64,000 nucleotides of DNA from Warburgia ugandensis (GCA_035236585.1 CP141130.1:29461501-29525500), one strand, 5' to 3'; positions 34,195 to 46,598 are shown, counted from the stretch's first letter. The notes: generated by a model not told the origin, from the sequence alone. Made by a program: numbers and translations.

Positions 34195-34671
34195 CTATAT
34201 CAAGACATCTTCAACCAAACCACAAGGTATCTTGAAAGATCTATTAGCTAATTGCAGGGTGGTAGTGGTTGGTTTCAACTCACCGAGTTTTAGTTGCTCA
34301 TAGACAGAGTATGGCAACAAGTTAACACTAGCCCCTAAGTCAAGAAGTGCCCTATCTATGACATGATCTCCAATGACGCAAGTGATTGTAGGACATCTTG
34401 GGTCTCTAAATTTTGGTGGGGTCTTGTGTTGAATCAAAGAGCTCACATGTTCGGTGAGGAAGGCTTTCTTTTGCACATTAAGCTTTTGCTTTATTGTGCA
34501 GAGCTCTTTTAAGAATTTGGCATAGGCAGGGATGTCTTTAATTGCATTGAGCAATGGTATATTGAATTGTACATGTGTAAATACCTCCATTAACTCATTG
34601 AAGCTTGATCCCTTCCTAGCTTTATTCAGTAATTGGGGAAAAAGGGCTTTAGGAGCATAGGGTGCCTCCAC
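34195..34671 (-). pseudogene. B2 protease and end of gag
   Basis: 158 open codons. The first half (KDIPAYAKFLKELCTIKQKL, KKAFLTEHVSSLIQ) is the conserved Athila gag-protease joint. The second half holds the protease active site within DRALLDLGASVNLLPYSVYE and ends with FKIPCGLVEDVLI. The DLGA motif is intact, unlike in B1. A stop at 34195 separates it from the rest of the protease. Confidence 0.9.
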
Positions 34672-36244
34672 TATAGGTTCAACAGGATTGTTCTGTCTTT
34701 TCTCTTTCTCCTATATTTTTATTGCCTCTTTTTCTTCTACAATTTCTTTAGCCTGCCCTTCTTTATTATCAATTTGATGACCATTTCTAAGGGTGATTAT
34801 GGAATTGGCATGCTCATGAGGGTTAAGGTTTTGAGAACTTGACCCTATCTCAAATTGACCCTTAGGGTTAGAGATGGGTTGACTAGGAAACTGACCCTTT
34901 CCTCTATTATGTAATTTAGCACACAATTGGCTTATTTGCACCTCTACCTTAGCTATGGATTGAGAGTTGACACTGGCTAAATGTCTACTATCATTTTGCA
35001 ATTAGTGTAAGGCCTTTTTAGTGTAATCATTATCTTTTGCAAATTATTCTATCATGGTGTGGATGTTTTCCTCTGAATATGGTTTCTTTTGTTGTAGAGG
35101 TTGTTGAAAACTAGGTGGCTGATGGCCCCCCTTTGTGGTTATTCTTCGACCATGACAAATTGGGATGCCTAGCCCATCCTGGGTTGTAGGTCTCAGAATA
35201 TGGGTTGTCGCTAGGTTAGCGATATACATTCAATGCATTCGCTTGGTCTACAAGATATTCAGGGAATACTTTATTAGATGGGCAAGCTGAGGTTAAATGG
35301 GCTAGACTAGAACAAGTAACGCATACCTCTTGTGGAGGTTTCTAGGATAATGTAACAGCCATGAAAGATTGAAACATAGTTTCAAGCTTGTCCATTCTTC
35401 CATCTAATTTTTTAGAGACAGAGTCGAGCTTATCGGATAGATCAGTATGTGCTCCTATCTCATAAATACCTCCTTTATTAGTGGACTAGTTAGTTCTTTC
35501 TCTCCTATTTGAATAATCCCATTGCTGAGAATTATTAGCGACAATTTGAAAGAATTTCCATACCTCACTTTCATCTTTTAACATCAGGGTCCCTCCACTC
35601 TTTGCATCTATTATTTGTCTATTTTGAGGCGTCAATGCCTCATAGAAGTATTGAACTTGCTTCCATTTCTCAAATCCATGGTGAGGGCATTTTTGCAACA
35701 GTTCATTACACCATTCCCAACATTCGTATTGGAAATTTATAATTTCGTGACACAAGGCATTTGTTTTGTGAATAGGAAAGAACTTCTTCAAAAACTTTCC
35801 AGACAATTGGTCTCATGTATGTATGGAACCTACCTCCAAAGAGTTAAGCCATGACTTGGCTTTGTCCTTAAGTGAAAGCGGGAATAACCTTAGCCTAATT
35901 GAATCATCCAAAACATTTTGGAACCTAAATGTGGCACAAATATCAAGGAACTCCTTGATATGTAGCTATGGGTCTTCTCGATCTCGACCAAAAAAAGTAG
36001 GGAGTAACTGAATTACTCCCGGCTTTAACTTGAAGTGGTCGGCATTAGTGGGAGATAAAGCTATGCAAGAGGGAGTATTAAGTTGGAGTAGTGCATACAA
36101 ATCTCTAATAGTCTTACGCTCAATCTCTATTGGTGGTTCAGCCATAGGGAAAGGAACTACGTTTCTTTCCCCTTGGTTTTGGATGCGTTGAATATCTGGG
36201 TTTAACTGTAATAGCTCAGGGTTCTGAGATCAACGCCCTTGCAT
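34672..36244 (-). pseudogene. B2 gag
   Basis: Starts at the ATG at 36244 (MQGR, then a stop where B1 reads histidine-arginine-serine). It continues PELLQLNPDIQRIQNQGERN, ALLQLNTPSCIALSPTNADH, LRLFPLSLKDKAKSW and, in the open part 35486-35806, KFLKKFFPIHKTNALCHEI, FQYECWEWCNELLQKCPHH and SGGTLMLKDESEVWKFFQI. A zinc knuckle follows at 35282-35323. Several stops make the frame unusable. Confidence 0.88.
35282..35323 (-). other. Zinc knuckle of B2 gag
   Basis: Encodes CVTCSSLAHLTSAC, a complete CCHC motif aligned with the one in B1. Confidence 0.8.
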
Positions 36245-37392
36245 GAATTATTCCTAATCTAAAATGTCCTACTCTAAATGCTAACTCTAACTCTATGTGA
36301 TGCAAGCAAAAAGGCATAGTCAACACCTTAGGCTAATAAACAATATATTGATTTTCTTGAATATGTGTCGGACAATGCTTTTAATTAGCCTAATCTAGCG
36401 CTCCTCCTCTCCTTTAAACTTGATTCTTGCTTACCAATTAGGTTCTTCGCAAGGTAGTTAATACAACCCTCGTGTTGGGAGGCATTTAGACCTCACAAAC
36501 ATCAACAGGAGGTGAGGGAAGAGCGAGGCTCTATTAGACAAACCTCAATAACCACAGTGCTCAAAAGCCACTGGAATGACAATAAATCAAGTCGTAGTAA
36601 GAGGGTCCTACAAGCATGTGATAGCCCTATAGGTCTCTTCTGATTGATTTTAATTTGATTTGAAGTTTAGGGTAGCGCACTTGAGGTGATTATCCTAGGT
36701 GGGCCAAGGAGTGGTGATGAAATCCACCCTTGATCTTATGGGGGTAGGGTGCCCTTACTAATTAATTCCACACTCCATGGTAGTTCGATCAACATATATA
36801 TCACCTTAAAGCATTAACCGTATCCTAAAATGCAAATAAAAGTGATAAACTATTGCAAAACCTAAAAATACAACAATTATAAGAGGATGCTTTTTATATG
36901 ATTTATACTACCAAACAATGCAAATTTATTCTAAATGCAAACCCTAATCTAGGAATTTAAATAAGTAAGAAAACTTACAATGGGATTGCTGATGAAGATC
37001 AAGTGTGGGCCACCTTATCCCACACTTGCCCTGTATTATTATAACCCTTCAAAATAAAAATAGAAATTGCAATTTACAAGGATCCTCACTATAAGCTTCA
37101 CTCTAAAGGAAAAAAAATCCTAATCTAGGAAAGGAGGGAAATTTCCATGTTGATGAAGATTTACTTGCTAAATTCTCCACTTTCTTGTTTCCCTCAAAAA
37201 GAAAATTTAGAAATAAGTACCAATTTCAAAAAATTAGGTGGTTATGAAATAATTTTTTTTGAAAAATGCACCTAAAATTACCAAAAATGTTGAAACTTTG
37301 CACACTTTTTTATTTTTGTGGATTTTTTTGCTATTTTTATTTTTAAAATTTTTTGGATTTTTTAATTAAATTTTATAAAAACTCCTTTGCAA
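36245..37392 (-). other. B2 untranslated leader
   Basis: About 1.15 kb with no reading frame of interest, collinear with the B1 leader. Confidence 0.7.
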
Positions 37393-37411
37393 GTCCCTGG
37401 CAATGGCGCCA
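37393..37411 (-). promoter_or_regulatory. Primer-binding site of B2
   Basis: Minus strand TGGCGCCATTGCCAGGGAC, six bases (AGTTTT) after the 5' LTR. Close to the tRNA-Asp-type site known for Athila elements and better kept than in B1. Confidence 0.88.
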
Positions 37412-38023
37412 AAAACTTGTTGATATTTTATGCAAGTGTACAGGCTATTGTAGTATAGCTATGTAAATACGAGTCGATCCCACAAGGACTCGCTTTAAAT
37501 GTTAGAGTTTTAAATAAAATTTAATTAATAAATAAATTAAAACTAATGACTATAACAGAAATAAAATGACAATAAAATAAAAATTCTCAATTTATTTAAC
37601 TGGTGCTATTTACAGAATTTCTAAATCCAAGAAAACATAAAATAAAACTAAAGAAGCAGCCTTAGATATCATTGTCCCTGGATAGGCAGAATAGGGATAA
37701 GGTAAAACTAGAATATTCAGGGACACATCTGTAAATAAAATAGGGACTCAGACGAAATTAAAATGAGGATACAAACGCAATTAAAATGAGGACAGATGTG
37801 GAATTAATGAGATCTGATGAGGGCATAATTGGAAATTTTCTAGATTTCTGATTTTGATCGAAAACCAGAGGAAAACGATGAGGAGAAAAAGGAGAAGAAG
37901 AAGGAGGGAGGAAGGAGAAGAGAGGAGGAAAAAGGAAGGCGCGGCAGTGGAAACCCGACTTGGGTTTCCTTCCCCGGTGACGGTGGAAAAGTTGGAGCTT
38001 CATGGGTGCATGGTGAACAACGA

Positions 38024-38133
<110 letters not shown>

Positions 38134-38925
38134 GGTTATGGTCCGTTGAAGCTTGGTCGAAGGAGAAGAGGGATAGAGTAGAGAAGGATGGAAAAATGAT
38201 GCCTTTGATCTAGGCGTCATCTTGTTTGTAAGGGGCAGAGGAGCCTAGCTAACTGGTGATGAGGTGATGAGGATGCTCCTCCTCTGGTTGGTCGAGCATG
38301 GTAAAGGATAGGGCAAGTGCTGTAATGGAAGAATGAAAGGAGAGGTGTATTGATGTATGCTATGAATGGATGAAAACAAGAGAGGTGGGTCTGGTGGAAA
38401 GGTGCAATGGATGCAGATAAGCTGTGAATTGGGCAGAGGAGGAGAGTAGAGATGAAACCAAGCAGGTGGAAAAGAAGCATGGTCTGGACAAGGAATTTGG
38501 AGAACAGGGGGGGAAATGGTACTTGTGTAGAAGAGTCTGGGTAAAAGTCGACTAGTGCATTGAAGTGGAATGATCGAGTGGAGCAGATAGCAGAGAGGGA
38601 TGGTGAGAAAGGCAAAGATGGGAGTGGGAGATGCTGTTTGGTTAGGCAAAGAAGTAGATGACGATGATGCAATGTTGGATGTTAGGGAAGATGTGTTGGA
38701 GTGATGTGGTGAAGCAGATGGGAAGTAGAAAGAAGGAGGTGCGGTAACAAAGAACTCAAAACAGGCTAATGAGTGCTGGTGCTTGAAACGAAAAAAAGGA
38801 TATGGGCAAAGGAAAAGGATGAACACAAGATGATGAGGAAAAGAAAATAGCAAACAAGCTAAGCTAAGGAAGAAAGTAAACACAAAACTCCTAAAAACTC
38901 TCCCAAACTCTCCACGGTTCCCCTC

Positions 38926-38931
38926 TTTATA
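38926..38931 (-). promoter_or_regulatory. TATA box of the B2 5' LTR
   Basis: Minus strand reads TGTATAAAGAGGGGAACCG, about 430 bases into the LTR. The matching site in the 3' LTR is at 28690, and in B1 at 16175. Confidence 0.68.
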
Positions 38932-39359
38932 CAGTTTTTCTTTCCTAAGCTTCCGCCACCTCCTTCCTTCTTTTACTCTAACAAACTCCTCTTCTTCCCA
39001 TCTCTTTCAATTAGAACTCCTCCTATTAGGAATCTTCTTTGATTAGGAAACCTTCTTGCTCTTCAATAATCTAAACCATTGATCCTTGAGGGATAATCTG
39101 TAACCTTTGATCCATAGTCATCCATGCCTTTTATAGTTAATCTGCAAAATAAAAGACTAAATTAAAATCATCTAAACCACACATTAATCATATAATAAAG
39201 TCTAATGATCATCTAACTGTTGATTTTGAGAAATTAAGGTTTGGATGGTCAATTTGAGTTAAATTTAAAATTCAAGCTCAATTTTGCAAATATGAACAAT
39301 TAGATGATCTAATTGAATACTAAACTAGGGGTCTTTTAACCAAAATTAAACACTTAACA

Positions 39360-39364
39360 GGGGG
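39360..39364. repeat. Right target-site duplication of B2 (GGGGG)
   Basis: Matches 27183-27187; together they prove that B2 inserted here as a complete unit. Confidence 0.75.
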
Positions 39365-42300
39365 AGAAGAAGATATTTATAGTCACTAGAGAAACAAAGT
39401 TTGCCGACAACAATGATGGCTCTGATTGGAGATCCAACCTTCCAATCAAGTCTTTAGGAGCTGGGGAGCAAAACCCTTATGGTTCCACTGCCATCGAAGA
39501 AGAAACGGTGCTGGATCAGAGCAAAAATAGTACTTGTGTGAAACTGACCCCTAAAAATCATCAAACCCTATCTTCTCTGGCAACGATTGGGGATTGGGAA
39601 CACTCCCAAGAGGTAGGATCTATGATACCCATCTCTTGATTTGGAGCTCTAGCTAGATCAGCATTGTTTTATGCTAGATTTAAGATTTGGTGATGATCTA
39701 TCCGTTAATTCTTCAATCCATGCTTAGATATGCATAATATAGGTCTGAATTATCTTTGATTTAGTAGAAATTTGTTAATTGTGGTTATAAACCGATCGGA
39801 CAATCTCAGCCATCTAATCGTGTACTATTGCGACAATAATTTGATGTTCAGACATCACAAATAACTTCATTGATCTTAAATTAGATCGGATATGACAAAA
39901 ATTATAATTAAAAAAAAAATTAGACAAATTGATCAGGCAATCTCAGCCATCAGATTTGTTCCTGCGTAAAACACTATCTAGCAACATCTGATCGATGATC
40001 AGATGCTGCCATTGAGTTCCCCATCCCTAAAAATTATAGGATGACTCAAATTGTATGATTTTGGAAGTGAAAAGATTGGATGATCTAGGCCATCTGATCT
40101 GTCACTATTCAAATAGAAACCATTTGATGTCTGATCAATGATTAGATGCCACAGATGAATTCTTCAACATTGAATTGGCTTAAATATGATATAAATTGTT
40201 AAATTTGGATAAACATGCAAATAAAAAATGATGAATACTGTTCATGGTGAACAAATCTAAATCTGATCGTTAAATTTTGGTAAAATTATGAATTTAAAAG
40301 TTATATATTGAAGTAGATGTCAGAAATGAAAATTCATGGAATGTAGGGATGATCTTACCATTGTTGACCATCAAATCATAATTAGCTGTGCAAATGGGAA
40401 ACTGATGATATTACTTTTATGCAATCTGATAAAATGCGATTGTAGGATTGGGTTGATAATTGAATTTAATATTACCATCCAACATCTAGAACTTGAAAGT
40501 ACATATTTAGACAATTACCCATGAAATCAGACCTTGAAATACCAAGTTAGATCACAGTGACTTATTGGATTAAACCTTTATATTTAGGTTGTCAATCAAG
40601 GGGGTTATTTCAATGAAAAAGGCAAAGCTAAACCGTGGACCATTAATTGGTGAATGGATGATGGATCTAGGACTGATCTAATCATGTATTCCTCTATGGA
40701 ATAGATGATCAGTGAAAAATTAAATGGTTTATGATGACCTAAACTATTAGACTTTGATTAAAAAAGAATTATTATGTACTCATTTATATATGATTCAACA
40801 TTGACAAGAACTCTTTAACATCAATAGAGAAGATTAACCGATAAGTCTAGTTGAGGAAGGAACTGAATGAAATTGAGAATTTTGCCTAAGAGGTAGGTGG
40901 TTTTAACATCTATTTGCCACTAAGATTTTAATTAATCAAATCATTTGCTATCATGTTTTCTATTTGAGGTTACTTGATTATCATGAGATTTACATTACAT
41001 CATGTTACTTCATTCTAAGCTTTTAAAGAATGCTATATTTGCAAATCAGGCATATGTTAATATATATATATGTATGTATGTATCTTCGTAGCCATGATGC
41101 ATGCTTTTATATGAAAAATGATAATGATGTTGTTCATTACATGTAGTAGGGTGTTTTGAAAGAAATGATGATATTTGAAATGCATCAATCCCATGTTTTG
41201 AGATGAGTTAAAGAAATGCATGATTTTGCATGAGATATATATTACATGATTTAATATCATTTGAAATTGAGATATATCTTTGTTCAAGCTAATAAGCCTA
41301 GTGGGCACTATGCTAAGAGGTTGTACGGGGTGTCTTCTCAGCCTTTAACTACCAAATGTGGAAAGTATCCATGCCCAAAGTGGCATCGTTTTTCTAGACT
41401 GTTGTGGTAGGAACAACCATTGGAGGTGGTCACGGTACCCTTTCGAGACTTATCCATAGTCGTCGTGGAAGCTAGGGGGCTATGCTCTAGATACCAGAGA
41501 GGAACAATATAGTGATCTGGTCATGAGCATGGTGTGCCATAGGGTTTCTGTTTTGTAACCCACATAGATGGGCTTGATGATCTTTAGATAAGTACTCATG
41601 ACGGACCGGCTGATGTGTTCGCCGGAGTGTTTATGTGCACTAATGATGATGTTGGTTTGGGATTGCCGGCGTTCGCGGTTTAACTGATCACTACTTTAAT
41701 ACTTTGAGGACCTTATGATGTTTGATTTATCAAGTTAGATAGTGGATCTTTCACATAGTTCTTAAGTTATGCTTACATGTCATTTTGGGATATGTTGTAT
41801 ATATAGTAATTTCCTTGAGATTACTATGATGATTCAACCATTTGAAAATGCATGTTTAAAGTCACATATGTTTTATATTGATACTATCTGAAATGTTTTA
41901 GCATGAAACTGTGGAACTAAGATTGCATTACGTCTTTAATCATGTTTCTTATGTTCGATTTGATTATCATATTCTTTATAAACTACATGAAAAATGATTT
42001 GAGATGCTGTTTAGAATTGAATTGCAAATTTGGTAAAATAGATATGAAACTACCTACACAAGCTCAAGCTTGTTGAGACATTGTAAATTGTTTACATTAA
42101 AATGTCTTAGGTTTGAAAATTTTAGAAAAGGGAAAAGGAAGCAGAAGACTGTGCTGGAGATTTCAAGATGACTAAACAGGTATATCAAATAGGATTGTAA
42201 TGTAGCTGATAAAATAGTAAATTGAAGTAATACTTCGATCTAATATGACTTTGCTTTATGGATATGTAGACATGAAATTGGAACTTGTGGTTGTGTGGCT

Positions 42301-42729
42301 ATGGCTAGATTGATCTTGGCAGGTATATTTTAAGTCATGGATATTTCTTTGGTTTTGATTTAATTTTGATTTTCAAAGCACTCGATCATGTATGTAAATG
42401 TGATGGGATGGAGACAGAGTCTCCCTTATTCTTGTAATTATGAAGACTGTGTTTATCAGGGACCTCGTAATGACATGCGTTAAATGTCTAATATCCAAAA
42501 AACAGAGGAAACTCCACCAAATTTTCAGTAGAAATGTAGTGCTCATTTTTTTTTATAATCCTTTTTCAGAAAGAAAAATAACAATTGGTGTTTATAAATA
42601 TGAGTTTTTAAAACAGAAATTTCTTCTACTGTTATTTGATTTTCAAAATTGATTTTAATAGAGATCAATCTTGCATTTTAATCGTCTTTTACTTTTAAAA
42701 AGCCTTATAAAAACCCAGGACATTAAACA
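39365..42729 (+). repeat. 3' LTR of element C, part 2 (right of B2)
   Basis: Continues the LTR begun at 26311. Positions 41285-41575 match, in the opposite orientation, the block 520-795 (and 20200-20490) of the A LTRs, including AGTGGGCACTATGCT and the CTAGATACCAGAG context. A CAAGCTCAAGCTTG motif at 42061 recurs at about 62514. The inferred LTR end is the ACA at 42727-42729. With part 1 the LTR would be about 4.2 kb. The exact right end is uncertain. Confidence 0.68.
39374..39381 (+). promoter_or_regulatory. Possible TATA box of the C LTR
   Basis: TATTTATA lies about 10 bases right of the B2 insertion. By position (some 890 bases into the LTR) it could be the U3 promoter, but there is no second LTR to compare. 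Confidence 0.3.
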
Positions 42730-42730
42730 G

Positions 42731-43040
42731 AGGGAAAGCTAGGGGATTTTGCACAATTGCTAGTGCGAGATTAGGGTGATCGGGAACGATTGGCCAGTGG
42801 CTAGTGGTCGGGAACTATTGGCGGTGTCAAAGGGAAAGCCAAGGGCTCTTGCGTGTTATCGGTGGGAGATAATGGTGATCGGACTGGATTAGTTGGTGGT
42901 TGGTGGTCAGGTGCGATTGGCTAGATCATAGGGAAGGCCAGGGGCTTTAGCACATTGTCGGTGGGAGATTAGGCTGATTGGCCAAGATTGGGTGGTGGCT
43001 GGTGATCAGGAAAGTTTCTGGTGGGAGATTAGGGTGCATG
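42731..43040. repeat. 100-bp tandem repeat, about three units
   Basis: Units start at 42731, 42831 and 42930, each opening AGGGAARGC and containing GGTGGGAGAT and TGGTGGTC/TGATCAGG motifs; a partial fourth follows near 43010. Confidence 0.75.
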
Positions 43041-43457
43041 GAAGATGGTCATGGGTCATCGAGAAGATGGGGAAGAAGATGGAACTGACGATTAGAGGGA
43101 TGGTGTGGTCGATCAAGTTTTAGGGCATAAAGTTTTAGGTTATTAAGAGAGGGGATGCCAATATCAAAATGGCCCCCCTATTTTAGGCTTTACTTTTTCT
43201 TTTCTTTTCTTTTCTAAATTATCCTCCATATTCTAAACATCGAAACTTCTTCGTTTGAACTCCGTTTCTCTCAAAATTAGCGTCATTGGAATCATTTTGA
43301 CATGTACATTCCAAATATTATGGTTTAAAGTGTAAAATAAGTATCTTTCAAAAGGTCCATTACGCGAAACTCAGAATGCAAAATTCCTAATTCATATTTC
43401 ATTGAAAATAAAATTGAAAATTTATATGGAATGGAATTTAGAAGTTGGGGTTGCTAT
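42731..43457 (-). repeat. Inverted fragment of a C-related LTR
   Basis: On the minus strand, from 43457 leftwards, it parallels the start of the C LTR: a CTAAATTCCAT context, then a TTTTGAGAGAAAC..GAGTTC region, then GGGGCCATTTTGATATTGGC near 43160. So it is the U3 end of a related LTR joined head to tail against C's LTR. It contains a tandem repeat at 42731-43040. Confidence 0.55.
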
Positions 43458-43553
43458 AATATATATTTTGATTGTTTTGTCAATGATTATTAGTATGGAG
43501 CATTATGAAATGTGAGATCAGTATGGGAACAAAACAAAAAATCAAAGATGTTA

Positions 43554-43735
43554 TTAAATTAAAGTTTACTTCACACCAATTTCACATAATTCAAAAATTT
43601 TGTAAATTGTTATTTAAAAATCAAAGATATTGCATAATTATTAGTGTAAATTTGATAGATCATTTTTTGTGCTAAATTTGATTTTACATAAAGAAGTCGT
43701 TTAGTGTAAATGACTTTAAAAGTAACATCTTTTAA
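43554..43735. repeat. Direct repeat, copy 1, in the CACTA left part
   Basis: About 165 bases similar to 44086-44242, starting AAATTAAAGTTTACTT and ending with the AGTCGTTTAGTGTAA subterminal motif. Confidence 0.8.
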
Positions 43736-43745
43736 AGTCGTCTAT
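43692..43745. repeat. Left subterminal repeats of the CACTA element
   Basis: Inverted copies of the GACTTTAAAAGT / TTTAAAGTCGT motif, matching the large right-hand arrays. Confidence 0.65.
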
Positions 43746-44022
43746 ACTCACATCTCTTAGTGGGCAAGATGCATCCCACACTAGGTCTGATGACATAGCT
43801 AGGATGCTAATGGCCATTCATAAGAAGGATTAATGGTTGAACTTCATAATTCTAAATGATTATATGTATTTGATTGACACTAAGCTTCCAAAATTTACTT
43901 GCACCACAAAATATTATAGAAACACTCATATAGAACTAAAGAAATGTGATAACCAAATAAGTACAAAAACTGTAGTAATAAAAGAACTTAAGAAAAATAA
44001 GATGATTAAATTATGAGGTAGG

Positions 44023-44024
<2 letters not shown>

Positions 44025-44065
<41 letters not shown>

Positions 44066-44079
44066 TGTGTGTGTGTGTA
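44025..44079. repeat. (GT)n with GC core, alternating purine-pyrimidine tract
   Basis: 55 bases of perfect purine-pyrimidine alternation: GT repeats, a GCGCGCGCGCAC core, then GT repeats. Such tracts favour left-handed DNA. Confidence 0.95.
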
Positions 44080-44085
44080 GTTCTT

Positions 44086-44242
44086 AAATTAAAGTTTACT
44101 TGGACATAATTCAAAACTATTGTAAATTGTTATTTAAAAATCAAAGATGTTACATAATGATTAGTGTAAATTTGGCATATCATTTTTAGTGTTAAATTTG
44201 ATTATACATAAAGAATTCATTTAGTGTAAGCAACTTTATAAA
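44086..44242. repeat. Direct repeat, copy 2, in the CACTA left part
   Basis: Similar to 43554-43735, with a few small deletions. The alternating GT tract lies just before it. Confidence 0.8.
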
Positions 44243-44366
44243 TTATCTTTAATTCAAAATATATATACCTTTTATGTTAGTACATTTTCATGTATTCTTT
44301 GTACACACATATAGCTCACTTATCAATTCATATAGCACATGACAAAAGAGCTAATTATAAATATGG

Positions 44367-44368
<2 letters not shown>

Positions 44369-44401
<33 letters not shown>
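44369..44401. repeat. (AT)n microsatellite
   Basis: 33 bases of alternating AT. Confidence 0.95.
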
Positions 44402-44407
<6 letters not shown>

Positions 44408-44505
44408 CACTAATACAATCCACATACCCCCAACTACATATAGTTTTCAAACCCAAGCACCCTCCTAGCCATTGTCACACACATAATCCTCATTCTCACC
44501 AAGTA

Positions 44506-44808
44506 CTACTTTGATTGACGGAATTTTTTGGTAATAGAAGGGTAATTTATATCAATACCTCCTAGGTTGTCTTCAACATAAAAATCCCTTGGACAGGATG
44601 ATAAATCCTTTGACCATCTCTTATCATGTTCATCTGTCATGTAAAATACTTGATTTTCTTGAGATGCCAAAATAAATTGATCATTTTTATAACCGATCTT
44701 AATGAGGCCAACCAATGTCAATCCAAGGACATCAATTTTGATGCTATCTTTGTTGTGTTCCATCCAATCGCACTTAAACGCAACCACAGTTCCAAAACTG
44801 TAATCCAA
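44506..44808 (-). pseudogene. CACTA transposase tail, DUF4216-type
   Basis: A 100-codon open stretch reading DYSFGTVVAFKCDWMEHNKDSIKID, then GLIKIGYKNDQFILASQENQVFYM and RWSKDLSSCPRDFYVED. This is the DUF4216 domain found at the end of CACTA transposase genes in plants; the usual W-D and VFYV positions are recognisable. Its biochemical role is not known. It lies downstream of the DUF4218 piece on the same strand. Confidence 0.85.
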
Positions 44809-45394
44809 GGCCCAAATCTCTCTTATAACCTCGTAATAAATATCATTCGGTACTATTAGCCTGTTATCCTTTGAACTAGAAAAGAATGTAGCACTGGAAA
44901 CCTATTCTATTGCACTCTTGAGTTATAACGGTCATTCGTGTAAAAGCAATAACCATTGATGGCATATTTGGCATATTTTATTACTTCTAGTCATGGTCCC
45001 ATCACCATCTGGCCCAAGGTTTCTGATATACTATTGCCTACAACTTCTCGGTCATCTTGAATCTATGTATATTCATATTAAGTAGGCTTAAGTAAGATTA
45101 TATATATACATATATACAAAATGTAGTTTTTTAATTAATATTAAGTGAATTCTTTCATTTTACCTTCTTACACAGCCAATTATTGAAAGTGCGACAATGC
45201 TCAAATTGTAGCCACTTATGTTTCTTTACGTAACTTGGATTCTTTGCCTTGAGTACATCCATGTGTTCACTACATACACACAAACACAAATTAATAGACT
45301 AATCAAAGAAAATGTAATCATCAACAATTAAATTTTACATAAATGCATGCATGATCAACTTACTCAATGTATGTTTAGAGTTTATCAATATTTC
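44809..45394 (-). other. Spacer within the transposase gene
   Basis: Between the DUF4216 and DUF4218 pieces; it may include an intron or decayed coding sequence. Broken hints of protein occur near 45180-45240, but no domain can be named. Confidence 0.35.
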
Positions 45395-46160
45395 TCAACA
45401 CATAAAGATGCACCTGGTCCTGTTCTTTATAGTCAATGGTTGATACATGACCACTTGATAAAGGTTAGCCCACCATGGGATCATAAATGCAACTAATTGG
45501 TTCTTTCTCGGGATTCCAATTGCATCCACTCCTGCTAAGTACTCTGTGCAAAACTCCACTGCTTCCTCCACAATATAACATTCGGCTATACATCCCTCTA
45601 GCCAGCTATGATTACGTACATACCCCTTTAAAATTTCATGTACCTCTCCAACAGGTACATCCATTGTAAGTAAACTGGCCCACACAATCTAAAGTCACCA
45701 ATGAGGTGCACTATTAAGTGTACCATGATCTCAAAGAAGGATGGTGGAAAGATTGTTTCAATCTCACATAAAGTTGTTACTAAATGACCTTGCATTTCTT
45801 GTAATTTTGAAACATCCATCACCTTTTTGCACAAAGCATTAAAGAAGTAGCAAGATTTTGTAATAGCTCCCCTAACTTTGTCCAATAACATCGAACATAT
45901 TGCTATGGGCAATAGTTGTTGCATCAATGCATGGCAACTGAGTACCTCATCCCCAACAATTACAGCTCTTCCATGGAGACAATGTTTTTAAAGTTTGAAG
46001 AGTAACCGTCTAGGACTTTGAGCTTGAATAGGATTTTACACATTATTCTCCTCTCCTCTCTATCGAGTGTATAATTTGCCTTAGCCAGGTATGTTCCTCG
46101 ACTTCCACTAACCTCTGAGTGCAACTCCTCTTCAAACCCATGTTCATAAAATCCGTTCAT
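45395..46160 (-). pseudogene. CACTA transposase, DUF4218 region
   Basis: Three open pieces in order on the minus strand. 46160-45960 has GTYLAKANYTLDREERRIMCKILFKLKVLDGYSSN. 45927-45628 has MMQQLLPIAICSMLLDKVRGAI, then FPPSFFEIMVHLIVHLIGDFRLCGPVYLQWMYLLERYMK. 45685-45395 has VRNHSWLEGCIAECYIVEEAVEFCTEYL. Together these give the DUF4218 domain of plant CACTA transposases. Small frameshifts separate the pieces. Confidence 0.85.
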
Positions 46161-46598
46161 GCTAGAAGTCCATCATTTGTTTTTCCTTGGATATTAAACA
46201 AGGTACCGGTCAAGCTTTCACACACATTCTTCTTAATGTGCATGACATCAAGCACCTAGTGTAGATGTAATGATTTTCAATATGCGAGCCAAAAGAATAT
46301 TGATTTCTTTTTCCAACAACTTTTATAATTACTTTCACCTGCATGTTTACTTGATTTCTCTTTCCCTATAAGACATTAATGTTTTCAACCTACTCCAATA
46401 CTTGTCATCCTGCGAACATCTTTGAAGGTGTCCTTGTTTCTACACTCCCGTTAAATTCTCCCTTCTTAAAACAATATGCATGGTCTTTGCACAACCATCT
46501 TATGTGCCCAAGGAATGCCATTTTCCTTCCATGTTCAAGTCGTACATCAATGTTTGACCACTATAGATAGCACAAGCATTGTATCCCTTCATAGTGCA
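46161..46598 (-). pseudogene. CACTA transposase, decayed middle
   Basis: Lies between the transposase core and the DUF4218 part. Short minus-strand traces such as a TLMYDLNMEGKWHSLG stretch near 46500-46560 fit the cysteine/histidine-rich middle of Tnp2, but the frame is lost. Confidence 0.5.

Noticed and set aside
40336..40524. Small frames at 40336 and 42440 in the C LTR
   Set aside because: Short, no family character, inside LTR sequence.
43458..43800. CACTA left terminus, e.g. the CACTAGG at about 43777
   Set aside because: It does not match the right terminus beyond the first five bases and lies between subterminal repeats, so it is probably chance.
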